A stretch of DNA of 64,000 nt, taken from an uncultured Coriobacteriaceae bacterium (lineage in GTDB: Bacteria; Actinomycetota; Coriobacteriia; Coriobacteriales; Atopobiaceae). The stretch's first letter is position 1. The number at the start of each line of letters is the position of its first letter. Below are positions 34,095 to 42,213 of the stretch, piece after piece. The notes below the pieces were generated by a model that was not told the origin of the DNA, ran no database searches, and saw nothing but the letters and a program-made list of their open reading frames with translations. Location: NCBI GenBank assembly GCA_902788705.1, contig CADALE010000010.1, positions 1 through 64,000 of the forward strand. The letters are read 5' to 3'. Position numbers and translations under genes: made by a program.

Positions 34095-34176
34095 CCGATG
34101 CGTATGCGTTGGCCCTGTGGGCCGCGTGCGGTTGCTATAGTGGCATCAACGACATGCTCAGGAGAAGGGAAGCCCC

Positions 34177-35163
34177 ATGAAGCTCGGAATCGTCGGCACC
34201 GGAATGATCGCGCAGATGGTCGGGCCCAACCTGGCCTCCTGGGGCGTCGAGGCCACCGCGGTGGCGGGCACGCCCAACACGGTCGAGCAGATCAACGACC
34301 TCGCCGACCGCCTCGGGGCTGCCGGCCGCTACACCGACTACCACGACCTGATTGCCGACCCCGGGGTCGACACCGTCTACGTGGCCGTGCCCAACTTCCT
34401 GCACTACGCCGTCTCCGAGGCCGCGCTGCTGGCCGGAAAGGACGTGGTGTGCGAGAAGCCGCTGGCCTCCAACTACGAGGAGGCCGCCAGGCTCGCCGAG
34501 GTCGCAAGGCGCGAGGGCCGCTTCCTCTGGGAGGCCGTGGTGACCACACGCCAGCCCAACTTCCGCCTCGTGCGCGACGAGCTGCTGCCGCGCATCGGCA
34601 CCGTCAAGCAGGCCTTCGTCAACTACAGCCAGTACTCCAGCCGCTACGACGCCTTCTGTGCCGGCGAGGTCCTGCCCGCCTTCGACCCGGCCAAGGCCGG
34701 CGGCGCCATCATGGACCTGGGGTTCTACACCCTCACCTACACCATCGGCCTCTTCGGCGAGCCGATGGCCGCGAAGTACCTCGCCAACATCGAGCGGGGC
34801 ATCGACACGAGCGGCGTCGCCATCCTCGAGTACGACGGCTTCCGTGCGGTGAACCTCTGCTCCAAGGACTGTGGTGCGCCGTGCGTCTGCCAGGTCCAGG
34901 GCTCCGACGGCTACATCGTGAGCAACTCCCAGCCCAACCTCTGCGGCCCGGTCACGCTGCACCTCAACGACGGCACCGAGGAGGTCTACGACCGCTCCCT
35001 GCCGGTCATGTGGGAGGGCGAGTTCCGCGAGTTCGTGCGCCAGCAGGGCGCCGGCGACCTCGACGAGTGCTACCGCCAGCTGGACGAGAGCCTGCTGGTG
35101 AGCCGCATCCAGAACACCATCCGCCGCGAGGCTGGCGTCATCTTCCCCGCCGACCAGCAGTAG
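34177..35163 (+). CDS. Gfo/Idh/MocA-family NAD(P)-dependent oxidoreductase
   Basis: Predicted 328 residues. The Rossmann start MKLGIVGTGMIAQMV, the motif VVCEKPLASN with the catalytic Lys, and GGAIMDLGFYTLTYTIGLFG of the C-terminal domain are standard for the family, which oxidises or reduces hydroxyl groups of sugars, inositols or related compounds. The substrate is unknown. GGAGAAGGGA precedes the ATG. It is flanked by terminators on both sides, so it is probably a single-gene unit. It is the ordinary-length member of the family here; the second, at 38493, carries an extra domain. Confidence 0.9.
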   Translation: MKLGIVGTGMIAQMVGPNLASWGVEATAVAGTPNTVEQINDLADRLGAAGRYTDYHDLIADPGVDTVYVAVPNFLHYAVSEAALLAGKDVVCEKPLASNYEEAARLAEVARREGRFLWEAVVTTRQPNFRLVRDELLPRIGTVKQAFVNYSQYSSRYDAFCAGEVLPAFDPAKAGGAIMDLGFYTLTYTIGLFGEPMAAKYLANIERGIDTSGVAILEYDGFRAVNLCSKDCGAPCVCQVQGSDGYIVSNSQPNLCGPVTLHLNDGTEEVYDRSLPVMWEGEFREFVRQQGAGDLDECYRQLDESLLVSRIQNTIRREAGVIFPADQQ

Positions 35164-35211
35164 GGACGGGCGGGCCACTTACCCACCCATCACATGCCTT
35201 CCCTTCCTTCG

Positions 35212-35238
35212 GGCCCCGGCTTCGCGCCGGGGCCTTTT
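35212..35238 (+). terminator. Rho-independent terminator after the Gfo/Idh/MocA gene
   Basis: GGCCCCGGC and GCCGGGGCC form a 9-bp stem around TTCGC, followed by TTTT. Confidence 0.9.
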
Positions 35239-35382
35239 CGTTCCGAAGGCGCTCTCGGTAGCTCCTGCTCGCCCTGCACGATGCGCCCTCGCCATACGTG
35301 TGTGGGCAGCCTAGGCACCCGGTTCGCATCACCGGTTGTGGTAGCCTAGCCTCAGCCCCACCGAAACGATGGCAGGAGTCCC

Positions 35383-36081
35383 ATGGATTGCGTCCTCTTT
35401 GACCTTGACGACACCCTGTACGACCAGGTACAGCCCTTCGCCCTTGCCTATCAGCAGGTACTGGGCGAAGGTCCACAGGTAGACGTCGAGGCGCTGTTCC
35501 GAGCCAGCCGCCGCTACAGCGACGCCGCCTTCGCCGCCTCCGAGCGGGGCGAGATCCCCATGGACGAGATGTACGTCTATCGGCTGCAGATGGCCTTCCG
35601 CGACCTTGGTGCCGAGGTTGACGCAGCCACGTGCCTGGCCATGCAGCGCGCCTACGCCCATAACCAGGAGCATGCCATCACGCTGTTGCCCGGCATGGCC
35701 GAGGTGCTTGACGGGCTGCGCGCACGCGGATGCCGCCTGGGCATCGTTACCAATGGCCCTGGCCAGCATCAGCTTGCCAAGGCTGCCGCCCTCGGCATGG
35801 AGCGCTGGGTGGCGCGTGATGCCACGCTTGTCTCGGCCATAGAGGGCGTGGCCAAGCCAAACCCCGCCCTCTACCTGCGTGCCTGCGAGCGGCTGGGGAC
35901 GACGCCCGAGCGCTGCGTGTTCGTGGGCGATGCCTATGTCATGGACATCTCCGGGGCCGTGGCCGCCGGCATCCCTGCAATCTGGTTCAACCATCGCCAT
36001 CGCAACCCCGACAAGGGGCCGGCGCCTGACTACACGGTGCACTCGGTAGACGAGCTGCGGTCCCTGCTTGAGACGCTCTAG
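35383..36081 (+). CDS. HAD-superfamily phosphatase (YjjG/pyrimidine 5'-nucleotidase-like)
   Basis: Predicted 232 residues. Motif I CVLFDLDDTLYDQ, the helical cap (about residues 15-85), motif II GIVTNGPGQHQ, the Lys in GVAKPNPALYLRAC and motif IV VFVGDAYVMDISGAV are clear. DLDDTL with this C1-type cap fits nucleotidase-like HADs such as YjjG; the exact substrate is uncertain. GCAGGAG precedes the ATG. The M20 peptidase gene starts 8 bases after the stop, so the two are probably translated from one message. Confidence 0.85.
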   Translation: MDCVLFDLDDTLYDQVQPFALAYQQVLGEGPQVDVEALFRASRRYSDAAFAASERGEIPMDEMYVYRLQMAFRDLGAEVDAATCLAMQRAYAHNQEHAITLLPGMAEVLDGLRARGCRLGIVTNGPGQHQLAKAAALGMERWVARDATLVSAIEGVAKPNPALYLRACERLGTTPERCVFVGDAYVMDISGAVAAGIPAIWFNHRHRNPDKGPAPDYTVHSVDELRSLLETL

Positions 36082-36089
36082 GAGCACCC

Positions 36090-37247
36090 ATGACAAACGA
36101 GACGAATCGCCAACGGCTTCTTGAGGATGCACGCGACTATGCCGAGGCGGTGGCAAACGAGGAGCTTGACCTGCTTCGGACGCTCGCGCAGATTCCCGCG
36201 CCATCGGGCAAGGAGGACCGCCGCGCCGCATTCGTGGCCGATTGGCTGCGCTCGGCTGGCTGCACGCAGGTGGAGATTGACGAGGCAAAGAACGTTCTCT
36301 GCTTCCTGGGTGCCGCAACCCCCGAGGGCACCGGCCCCCTTGAGGTGTACTCGGCCCATACCGACGTGGTCTTCGAGGACGAGGGTCCCCTGCCCCTAGA
36401 GGAGCGGGACGGCCTGCTGTGGTGCCCCGGCATCGGCGACGACACGGCCAACCTCGTGGGCCTCATGATGGCTGCGCGGCCGCTGGCCAACAATCCGCAG
36501 CTGGCGCAGGGTAGGGGCATCCTCGTGGTGGCCAACAGCTGCGAGGAGGGCCTCGGCAACCTGCGTGGGACGCGGGCGTTGTACCAGCGCTTTGGCAGCC
36601 GCATCGCAAGCCACGTCACCTTCGACACCTACACCGGCGCCATCGTCTCGCACGCCGTGGGGTCTGAGCGCTGGCTTGTGGGCGTGGACTGCGAAGGGGG
36701 CCACTCATGGAGGTGCTTCGGGCGGCCCAACGCCATCGTCGAGCTGTCGTCGATCATCTCCGACCTCTCGAGCATCGAGCTTCCCACCTCGTCGCGCACC
36801 ACCTGGAACGTGGGGACCATCACGGGAGGCAGCACCGTCAACTCCATCGCCCAGCATGCCGAGATGCTGTACGAGTACCGATCGGGCTCAAGCGGGTGCC
36901 TTGCCACCATGCGCAAGCGCTTCCGTGCCTGCGTCGCGGCGCACGGCGGCGATGGCGTGCAGGTGAATGCCACCCTTGTGGGCGACCGCCCCGCCGATTC
37001 GGACGAGCCCATCGAAGGCCTTGCCCAGCTTGAGGCAAGGGCCATCGAGGCGCTCCGCCAGGTGACGGGCCTCGATCCAGACCAGCATCCCTCCTCCACC
37101 GACGCCAACATCCCGCTCTCGCTGGGCATCCCGGCACTGTGCGTGGGGGCCGTGCATGGCGGCGGCGCCCACACGCGCGAGGAGTGGATAGACCCCGCAA
37201 GCCTTCCCGAAGGGCTGGCGCTCATCTGCGCGCTCATGCTGGGATAG
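36090..37247 (+). CDS. M20-family metallopeptidase
   Basis: Predicted 385 residues. AQIPAPSGKEDRRAA, VYSAHTDVVFE (metal His and catalytic Asp), CPGIGDDTANLVGL (bridging Asp) and VVANSCEEGLGNLRG (general base Glu and metal Glu) are M20 landmarks. The C-terminal VGAVHGGGAHTREEW gives the last His. The domain order suggests a cytoplasmic di-zinc di- or tripeptidase or amidohydrolase; the substrate is not evident. The gene follows the HAD gene by 8 bases. Confidence 0.88.
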   Translation: MTNETNRQRLLEDARDYAEAVANEELDLLRTLAQIPAPSGKEDRRAAFVADWLRSAGCTQVEIDEAKNVLCFLGAATPEGTGPLEVYSAHTDVVFEDEGPLPLEERDGLLWCPGIGDDTANLVGLMMAARPLANNPQLAQGRGILVVANSCEEGLGNLRGTRALYQRFGSRIASHVTFDTYTGAIVSHAVGSERWLVGVDCEGGHSWRCFGRPNAIVELSSIISDLSSIELPTSSRTTWNVGTITGGSTVNSIAQHAEMLYEYRSGSSGCLATMRKRFRACVAAHGGDGVQVNATLVGDRPADSDEPIEGLAQLEARAIEALRQVTGLDPDQHPSSTDANIPLSLGIPALCVGAVHGGGAHTREEWIDPASLPEGLALICALMLG

Positions 37248-37340
37248 GCGCATTGGGTCGGCGCCGTTGTAGCCTCATCGAAACAAGCCGCTGGTAGAAT
37301 GCGACACCGTATCGTTTGTCGCTAACGACGGGAGGCTGGG

Positions 37341-38255
37341 GTGAAGCACAAAGGCGCGCTCATGCTGCTAGGAACCGCCATCCTGTGGGGGATGGGGTTC
37401 GTGGCGCAGTCGGCGGCCGCAGACGCCGTGGGCACCTTCACCTTCAACGCCGCGCGTAACTTTGTAGGCGCGGCCTTCCTTTGCGGCATCATCGAATCGC
37501 GCAAGCGGCTTGGGCTTGACCGCGCGCCGGATGCCCCAGGCTCGGGGTTTACTGCCCGCACGCTGCGTCTCGGTGGCATTGCCTGCGGAATCATGCTGTG
37601 CCTTGCGGCAAACCTCCAGCAGGCGGGCATCGCGGCCTATCCCCCGAATGCGGCAGCCTCGGGACGCGCGGGCTTCGTCACCGCCACCTACATGGTCATG
37701 GTTGCCATGATGGGCGTCTTTGTGGGCAAGCGGCTGCATCCATCGGTGATTGTCGCGGTGGCGCTGGCGCTTGGGGGCATGTACCTGCTGTGCGTTCCCA
37801 ACGGCCTTGGCAGCATCTACCTTGGCGACTGGTTGGTGCTGGGCAGTGCGCTGGGCTACGCCCTGCACATCTTGGTCATCGATTGCTTTGGCATGGTTGA
37901 CGGCGTGCGCCTCTCACGGCTGCAGCTGCTTACCGCGGGAACCATCTCGCTCGTGCTTGCGCTGCTCTTCGAGAACCCGCAGCCCACGCAGCTGGTGGCG
38001 GCCCTCGTGCCGATACTCTACGCGGGCATCGCCTCGGACGGCGTCGCCTACACCTTGCAGATCGTGGGCCAGCAGACCACCGACCCCACCGTGGCGTCCA
38101 TCATCATGAGCCTCGAGTCGGTGTTTGCGGCCCTTGGTGGGTGGCTGGTGCTTTCGGAGAGCCTGAGCGCGGTGGAGCTTGTGGGCTGCGCGCTCGTCTT
38201 CACCGCCGTGCTGCTGGCCCAGGCCCCTGACCTGCGATCGGCTGGGAACTCCTAG
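37341..38255 (+). CDS. EamA/DMT-family transporter
   Basis: Predicted 304 residues with about ten hydrophobic segments and two EamA halves. The start KHKGALMLLGTAILWGMGFV and the later SIIMSLESVFAALGGWLVLS are typical of drug/metabolite transporters that export small molecules. The start is a GTG at 37341 with GGGAGG six to seven bases upstream. It is 93 bases after the M20 gene on the same strand, and may share a function with it (for example export of a product), but this is only inference. Confidence 0.88.
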   Translation: MKHKGALMLLGTAILWGMGFVAQSAAADAVGTFTFNAARNFVGAAFLCGIIESRKRLGLDRAPDAPGSGFTARTLRLGGIACGIMLCLAANLQQAGIAAYPPNAAASGRAGFVTATYMVMVAMMGVFVGKRLHPSVIVAVALALGGMYLLCVPNGLGSIYLGDWLVLGSALGYALHILVIDCFGMVDGVRLSRLQLLTAGTISLVLALLFENPQPTQLVAALVPILYAGIASDGVAYTLQIVGQQTTDPTVASIIMSLESVFAALGGWLVLSESLSAVELVGCALVFTAVLLAQAPDLRSAGNS

Positions 38256-38492
38256 CACGCAGGCAAGGAGTCGGCCTGGCCATCGCGGGGCCGCTTCATG
38301 TCCCGACGGTTCCGCGGCTGGACGCCTGGGTCACCCGGAGGGGCCGCGGGCACACCTGTACCTGAAACTAACTTCCCATTGTTCCGGACAAATCCCCCGG
38401 CCTTCGCGCGGAAGCGTATCCTAGCGGGTAGGGATTGAAGTGGATGCGTTTGGCATGGTGAGTCACCCCATGCCTCGACGAAGGGAGCTTGC

Positions 38493-39962
38493 ATGATCAG
38501 GTGGGGAATCCTTGGGGCGGGCAACATCGCCCATCGCTTCTCGGCCAGCTTGGCGCACGAGGACGGCACCCAGCTCGTGGCCGCGGCGTGCCGCACGCAG
38601 GAGAAGGCAGAGGCCTTCCTGGCCGAGGTTCCGCACGCTGACAACGCACGGGCGTACGGCAGCTTTGACGCGCTGCTTGCCGATCCCGGGGTGGATGCCA
38701 TCTATCTGGCACTTCCCCACGCCTTCCACCACGAGTGGGCACTCAAGGCCATAATGGCGGGCAAGGCCGTGCTGTGCGAGAAGCCCGCCATGCTGACGGC
38801 GCAGGAGATGGCCGAGGTGGCCGATGCCGCGCGCGAGGCCGGCGTGCTGTTCATGGAGGCCATGAAGCCTCGCTTTGTGCCCCTCTACCAGCAGGTTGTT
38901 GATGCCACGAAGGAGATTGGCACCCTCACGGCCGTGCACACCACGCTTTGCAACGACATGCTGGCATACGTTGACGACCGTCCCACCTACCACATGCACG
39001 GTGGCGCCGGCGCGGGCGTGCTGCTTGACTCGGGCACCTACTGCGCCAGCTGGCTGGACGACTTCTGCCCCGGGGTGCCCGTGCTCACCGGCATCGCGGG
39101 CACCATCAAGGACGGCGTGGACATCTACGTCAACGCCACGATGGACTACGGTGGCCTCGAGGCCACCCTGGAATGCGCCTTCGAGCGCGGCAAGCCCCGC
39201 ACGGCCACCATCGTGGGCACGAAGGGCAGCATCTACGTAGAGGAGCTCCATCGCCCGCAGCGGGCCGTGCTCACCTTGGACGACGGCACCCAGCGCGTGC
39301 TTGAGGCGCCGTATTACATCGATGACTTCTACGGCGAGATCCACCACTTCTGCGAGCTGCTGCGTGCGGGCGCCACGGAGTCGCCCATCATGCCGCTGAA
39401 GGACTCCGTGCACTGCGCCCTGGTGCTTGACACCATCCGCGCAGCCTTCACACCCACCCCGGACACCCTCAAGGTGCTGGAGGAGCAGGAGCGCGTGCTG
39501 CGCTATCCCGAGCGCTTTGGTGCCGACGAGGCACTTGCGCTGGGCAACCGCATCACCCAGCTTGTCAGGACCTGCGAGCGATACGACCGCGAGGTGACCA
39601 TCCAGATAACCCGCGAGAGCGACGGCATGCAGCTCTTTGCCCTGTCCATGGACAGCAAGGCACCGCGCAACTACGACTACATCGCGGGCAAGCGCGGCGC
39701 GTCACTTGCCTGTGGCCACTCCAGCGCCTATCTGCAGCAGCAGATGGTGCTTGAGGGCAAGGCCGACCAGCTCTTTGCCCAGATGCCCGACGTGATGCCC
39801 TCGGCCGGCGCCTTCCCCATCCGCGTGGCAGGCTCCGACGAGGTGGTGGCCACGCTGTGCGTGAGCGGCCTGCACGAGGGTCTGGACCACGAGCTGATGG
39901 TGCATGCCCTCGAGGAGGAGCTTGGCGTGAAGGCTCCCGCCCTTACCACCATCGTCTTCTAG
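38493..39962 (+). CDS. Gfo/Idh/MocA oxidoreductase fused to a C-terminal UPF0303/haem-degrading-like domain
   Basis: Predicted 489 residues, about 150 longer than an ordinary member of the family. Residues 1-330 have the Rossmann start IRWGILGAGNIAHRF, the motif VLCEKPAML with the catalytic Lys, and GGAGAGVLLDSGTYCASWL. After a short linker ending LRYPERFG, residues from about 345 read ADEALALGNRITQLV, VTIQITRESDGMQLF, KRGASLACGHSSAY and AGAFPIRV, then TLCVSGLHEGLDHELMVHAL. This is the order of motifs of UPF0303/DUF336 (HbpS/GlcG-like, haem-degrading) domains. The frame is uninterrupted. AAGGGAG lies before the ATG. Substrate and the role of the added domain are unknown; a binding or oligomerisation role is possible. 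Confidence 0.85.
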   Translation: MIRWGILGAGNIAHRFSASLAHEDGTQLVAAACRTQEKAEAFLAEVPHADNARAYGSFDALLADPGVDAIYLALPHAFHHEWALKAIMAGKAVLCEKPAMLTAQEMAEVADAAREAGVLFMEAMKPRFVPLYQQVVDATKEIGTLTAVHTTLCNDMLAYVDDRPTYHMHGGAGAGVLLDSGTYCASWLDDFCPGVPVLTGIAGTIKDGVDIYVNATMDYGGLEATLECAFERGKPRTATIVGTKGSIYVEELHRPQRAVLTLDDGTQRVLEAPYYIDDFYGEIHHFCELLRAGATESPIMPLKDSVHCALVLDTIRAAFTPTPDTLKVLEEQERVLRYPERFGADEALALGNRITQLVRTCERYDREVTIQITRESDGMQLFALSMDSKAPRNYDYIAGKRGASLACGHSSAYLQQQMVLEGKADQLFAQMPDVMPSAGAFPIRVAGSDEVVATLCVSGLHEGLDHELMVHALEEELGVKAPALTTIVF

Positions 39963-39990
39963 GCAACGCGTGCCACGTCCACAGCCTAAC

Positions 39991-40025
39991 GGCGCCCCGA
40001 AGCCTGCCAAGGGCTTCGGGGCGCC
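39991..40025. terminator. Bidirectional hairpin between convergent genes
   Basis: GGCGCCCCGAAGCC and GGCTTCGGGGCGCC form a 14-bp stem. It lies between the fusion oxidoreductase (plus) and the PH-like membrane protein (minus). There is no long U run. Confidence 0.75.
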
Positions 40026-40046
40026 ACGCTTACGTGAAGACAAAGC

Positions 40047-40586
40047 CTAGTGAGGCGCGTTTTCCAGGACGTCGTTTCGGTTGATACGAATGAGGATCTG
40101 GTCCAGGTCGAAGGTGCTGTTGAGCACCGCCTTCACGTCGCCATCCACGATGACGGAGATGCTGCGTCCGCGCATCATGAAGTTGGGCCGCGACCAAAGC
40201 AGCTGGTCGATGTCGGCATAGCGAATGGTGCGCACCCGGCCGAAGTAGGGCACCACGTCCATGTGGTCGTCGTAGGTGGACACCCGGTAGCGACGCATGG
40301 CCAGCCACATGACGCACATCACCACCACGAACGAGGCAAAGAAGCTGATCATGGCCGTGTCGTCCGCCACGAACACGCCCACGCGGCACAGCCACCCAAG
40401 CAGGATGCCCAGCACGCCCATGAAGGCCATGCTTATGACGAGGACGCCCGTCATGGAGCGAGGCATGAGGTAGGTGTCGTGATGGCTATGGTGCCGCTCG
40501 GAGATGCCGCTACCCGTCAGCCACTCCACGACGATGGCCAGAAGGGGAACGATGGCACAGATTGCTACCAAGACGTAGTACATCAT
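40047..40586 (-). CDS. Small membrane protein with PH-like C-terminal region
   Basis: Predicted 179 residues. Hydrophobic segments near the N-terminus (YYVLVAICAIVPLLAIVVEW), in the middle (GVLVISMAFMGVLGILLGWL) and around FFASFVVVMCVMWLAM indicate three or four membrane helices. The C-terminal 75 residues (VVPYFGRVRTIRYADIDQLL, SISVIVDGDVKAVL) look like the soluble PH-like domain of small bacterial membrane proteins (bPH/YdbT type). No specific function can be given. The start is uncertain: 40586/40583 (tandem ATG) is chosen because the family-like hydrophobic helix begins there; an ATG at 40661 gives 25 more residues. Confidence 0.6.
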   Translation of the reverse strand: MMYYVLVAICAIVPLLAIVVEWLTGSGISERHHSHHDTYLMPRSMTGVLVISMAFMGVLGILLGWLCRVGVFVADDTAMISFFASFVVVMCVMWLAMRRYRVSTYDDHMDVVPYFGRVRTIRYADIDQLLWSRPNFMMRGRSISVIVDGDVKAVLNSTFDLDQILIRINRNDVLENAPH

Positions 40587-40910
40587 GCGCCAATCCCTCG
40601 CCCGAGGGTTACAGCCAGCCCCTGTTGTATGCCCTGCGCCATAGGTAATTGCATCTTTCATCCATAGTCCACCGCCACTACGTTATCGAACGCAGCGGCT
40701 TGGCAGCGCAACCCGCTGGCCTACGGTACCCATGGGCCCGCGCACGGTTGAGTAAATAGGTCAAGCGCACGCTAATTGACGGTGAGCGGCATACACCACC
40801 TTCGACGTGCGCAAACCATGCCAAGCCACAGCAGCGGGAACATGCCCCGCATAACAAAAGCGGGGCCGGGAAGGCATCCCCGACCCCGCCTAAGGCTTGG
40901 CTACGCTTGC
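40587..40910. other. 324-base gap between the PH-like gene and peptidase T
   Basis: It contains the peptidase T terminator (40856-40889, minus strand) and must contain the promoter of the PH-like gene. A TTGACC on the minus strand lies near 40760 but has no matching -10. I see no gene in it. Confidence 0.5.
40856..40889 (-). terminator. Terminator after peptidase T
   Basis: On the minus strand GCGGGGTCGGG and CCCGGCCCCGC pair with one mismatch, followed by UUUU. Confidence 0.8.
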
Positions 40911-42149
40911 CTACGAGAGCCTTGCGAACTTGGCCACAAGGTGCTCAAGCAGGTCGACCGTTATCTCCAGGCTGGGGGCCGGAATAAACTCGCGGATGGA
41001 GTGGCACAGGTAGCCGCCGGTGGCGATGTTGGGGCACGGAAGCCCACGGAAGGTGAGCTGCGCGCCGTCGGTGCCGCCACGCACGGCCACGATGCGCGGC
41101 TCGATGCCCACCTCACGGTTGGCCTCCAGTGCGTAGTCGATGAGGAACTCGATGCCCTCGAAGTGCTCGGCCATGTTGCGGTACTGCTGGCGAATCCGCA
41201 CCTCCACGGTGCCCTCGCCATAGCGTGCGTTCAGGAACGCCGCGATGTCGCGCAGCGTCTGCTGGCGACGCTCGAACGACGCGGTGTCAAAGTCGCGCAC
41301 GATGTAGGAGAGCTGCGCCTCGCGTGCGCTGCCCGAGATGGAGATGGGGTGATAGAAGCCCTCGCGGCCCTCGGTGTGCTCGGGGCGCTCGTGCGCAGGC
41401 ACGAGCGCGTCAAACTCGCCCGCAAGCGTGATGGCGTTGACCATGATGTCCTTGGCGGAGCCCGGGTGCACCATCACGCCATGGATGATCACGTCGGCCT
41501 GGCAGGCCGAGAAGCACTCGTAGTTGAACTCGCCCAGGGCCTCGCCGTCAACGGTGTAGCACCAGCGCGCCCCAAAGCGCTCGAGGTCGAGCAGCTCGGC
41601 ACCGTGGCCAATCTCCTCGTCGGGCACGAACGCGATCTTGAGGGTGGGATGCGGAAGCGCCGGGTTTGCCTGCAGCCGTGCCACCAGCGAGCAGATCTCG
41701 GCTACGCCCGCCTTGTCGTCGGCCAACAGCAGCGTGGTGCCGTCCGAGCACACGATGTCCTGGCCCACGAACTGCGCGAGGTCGGGCACAAGGTCGGGCG
41801 AGACCGAGACGGGCTTGCCGTCCACCACGCCCACCACGAGGTCGCCTCCCTCGTAGTGAACGAGATGCGGCTTGACGCCAAAGCCCGGCGCGTCAGGCGC
41901 CGAGTCGATGTGGGCGCACAGGCCCAGCGCCGGGGCCTGCTCGCAGCCCTTGGACGCGGGCACCGACGCCGTCACGTAGGCATGCTCGTCAACCACCACG
42001 TCCTCGCATCCCAAGGCGCGCAGCTCCTCGCCCAGCAGCCGGGCCATGTCATGCTGGCCTGGTGTGGAGGGCGTCTGCTCCTCGTTGCGGGGGTCGGACT
42101 GCGAGTCAACCTGCACATAGCGCATGAAGCGCTCGACGACATCGGACAT
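40911..42149 (-). CDS. pepT: Peptidase T (tripeptidase)
   Basis: Predicted 412 residues, the standard length. PepT removes the N-terminal residue from tripeptides in the cytoplasm using two zinc ions. The signature blocks are visible: LCAHIDSAPDAPG (metal His, catalytic Asp), LLLADDKAGVAEI, VPDEEIGHG (catalytic Glu), TVDGEALGEFNYE and GGTDGAQLTFRGLPCPNIA. AAAGGA precedes the ATG. It is the last gene of a minus-strand run with the CapA-like, GNAT-MurD and membrane protein genes (gap of 64 bases) and is followed by a terminator. Confidence 0.95.
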   Translation of the reverse strand: MSDVVERFMRYVQVDSQSDPRNEEQTPSTPGQHDMARLLGEELRALGCEDVVVDEHAYVTASVPASKGCEQAPALGLCAHIDSAPDAPGFGVKPHLVHYEGGDLVVGVVDGKPVSVSPDLVPDLAQFVGQDIVCSDGTTLLLADDKAGVAEICSLVARLQANPALPHPTLKIAFVPDEEIGHGAELLDLERFGARWCYTVDGEALGEFNYECFSACQADVIIHGVMVHPGSAKDIMVNAITLAGEFDALVPAHERPEHTEGREGFYHPISISGSAREAQLSYIVRDFDTASFERRQQTLRDIAAFLNARYGEGTVEVRIRQQYRNMAEHFEGIEFLIDYALEANREVGIEPRIVAVRGGTDGAQLTFRGLPCPNIATGGYLCHSIREFIPAPSLEITVDLLEHLVAKFARLS

Positions 42150-42213
42150 TCGTGTTTCCTTTCGCTCTCACCCTGCCCAAGCGCGGGCAACGGGCGCCTT
42201 ACCTTCTTGCGTA

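Noticed and set aside
36286..36301. AGAACGTTCT palindrome inside the M20 peptidase gene, similar to the operator at 5974
   Set aside because: Only 10 bases match and it lies deep within a coding region, so chance is most likely.
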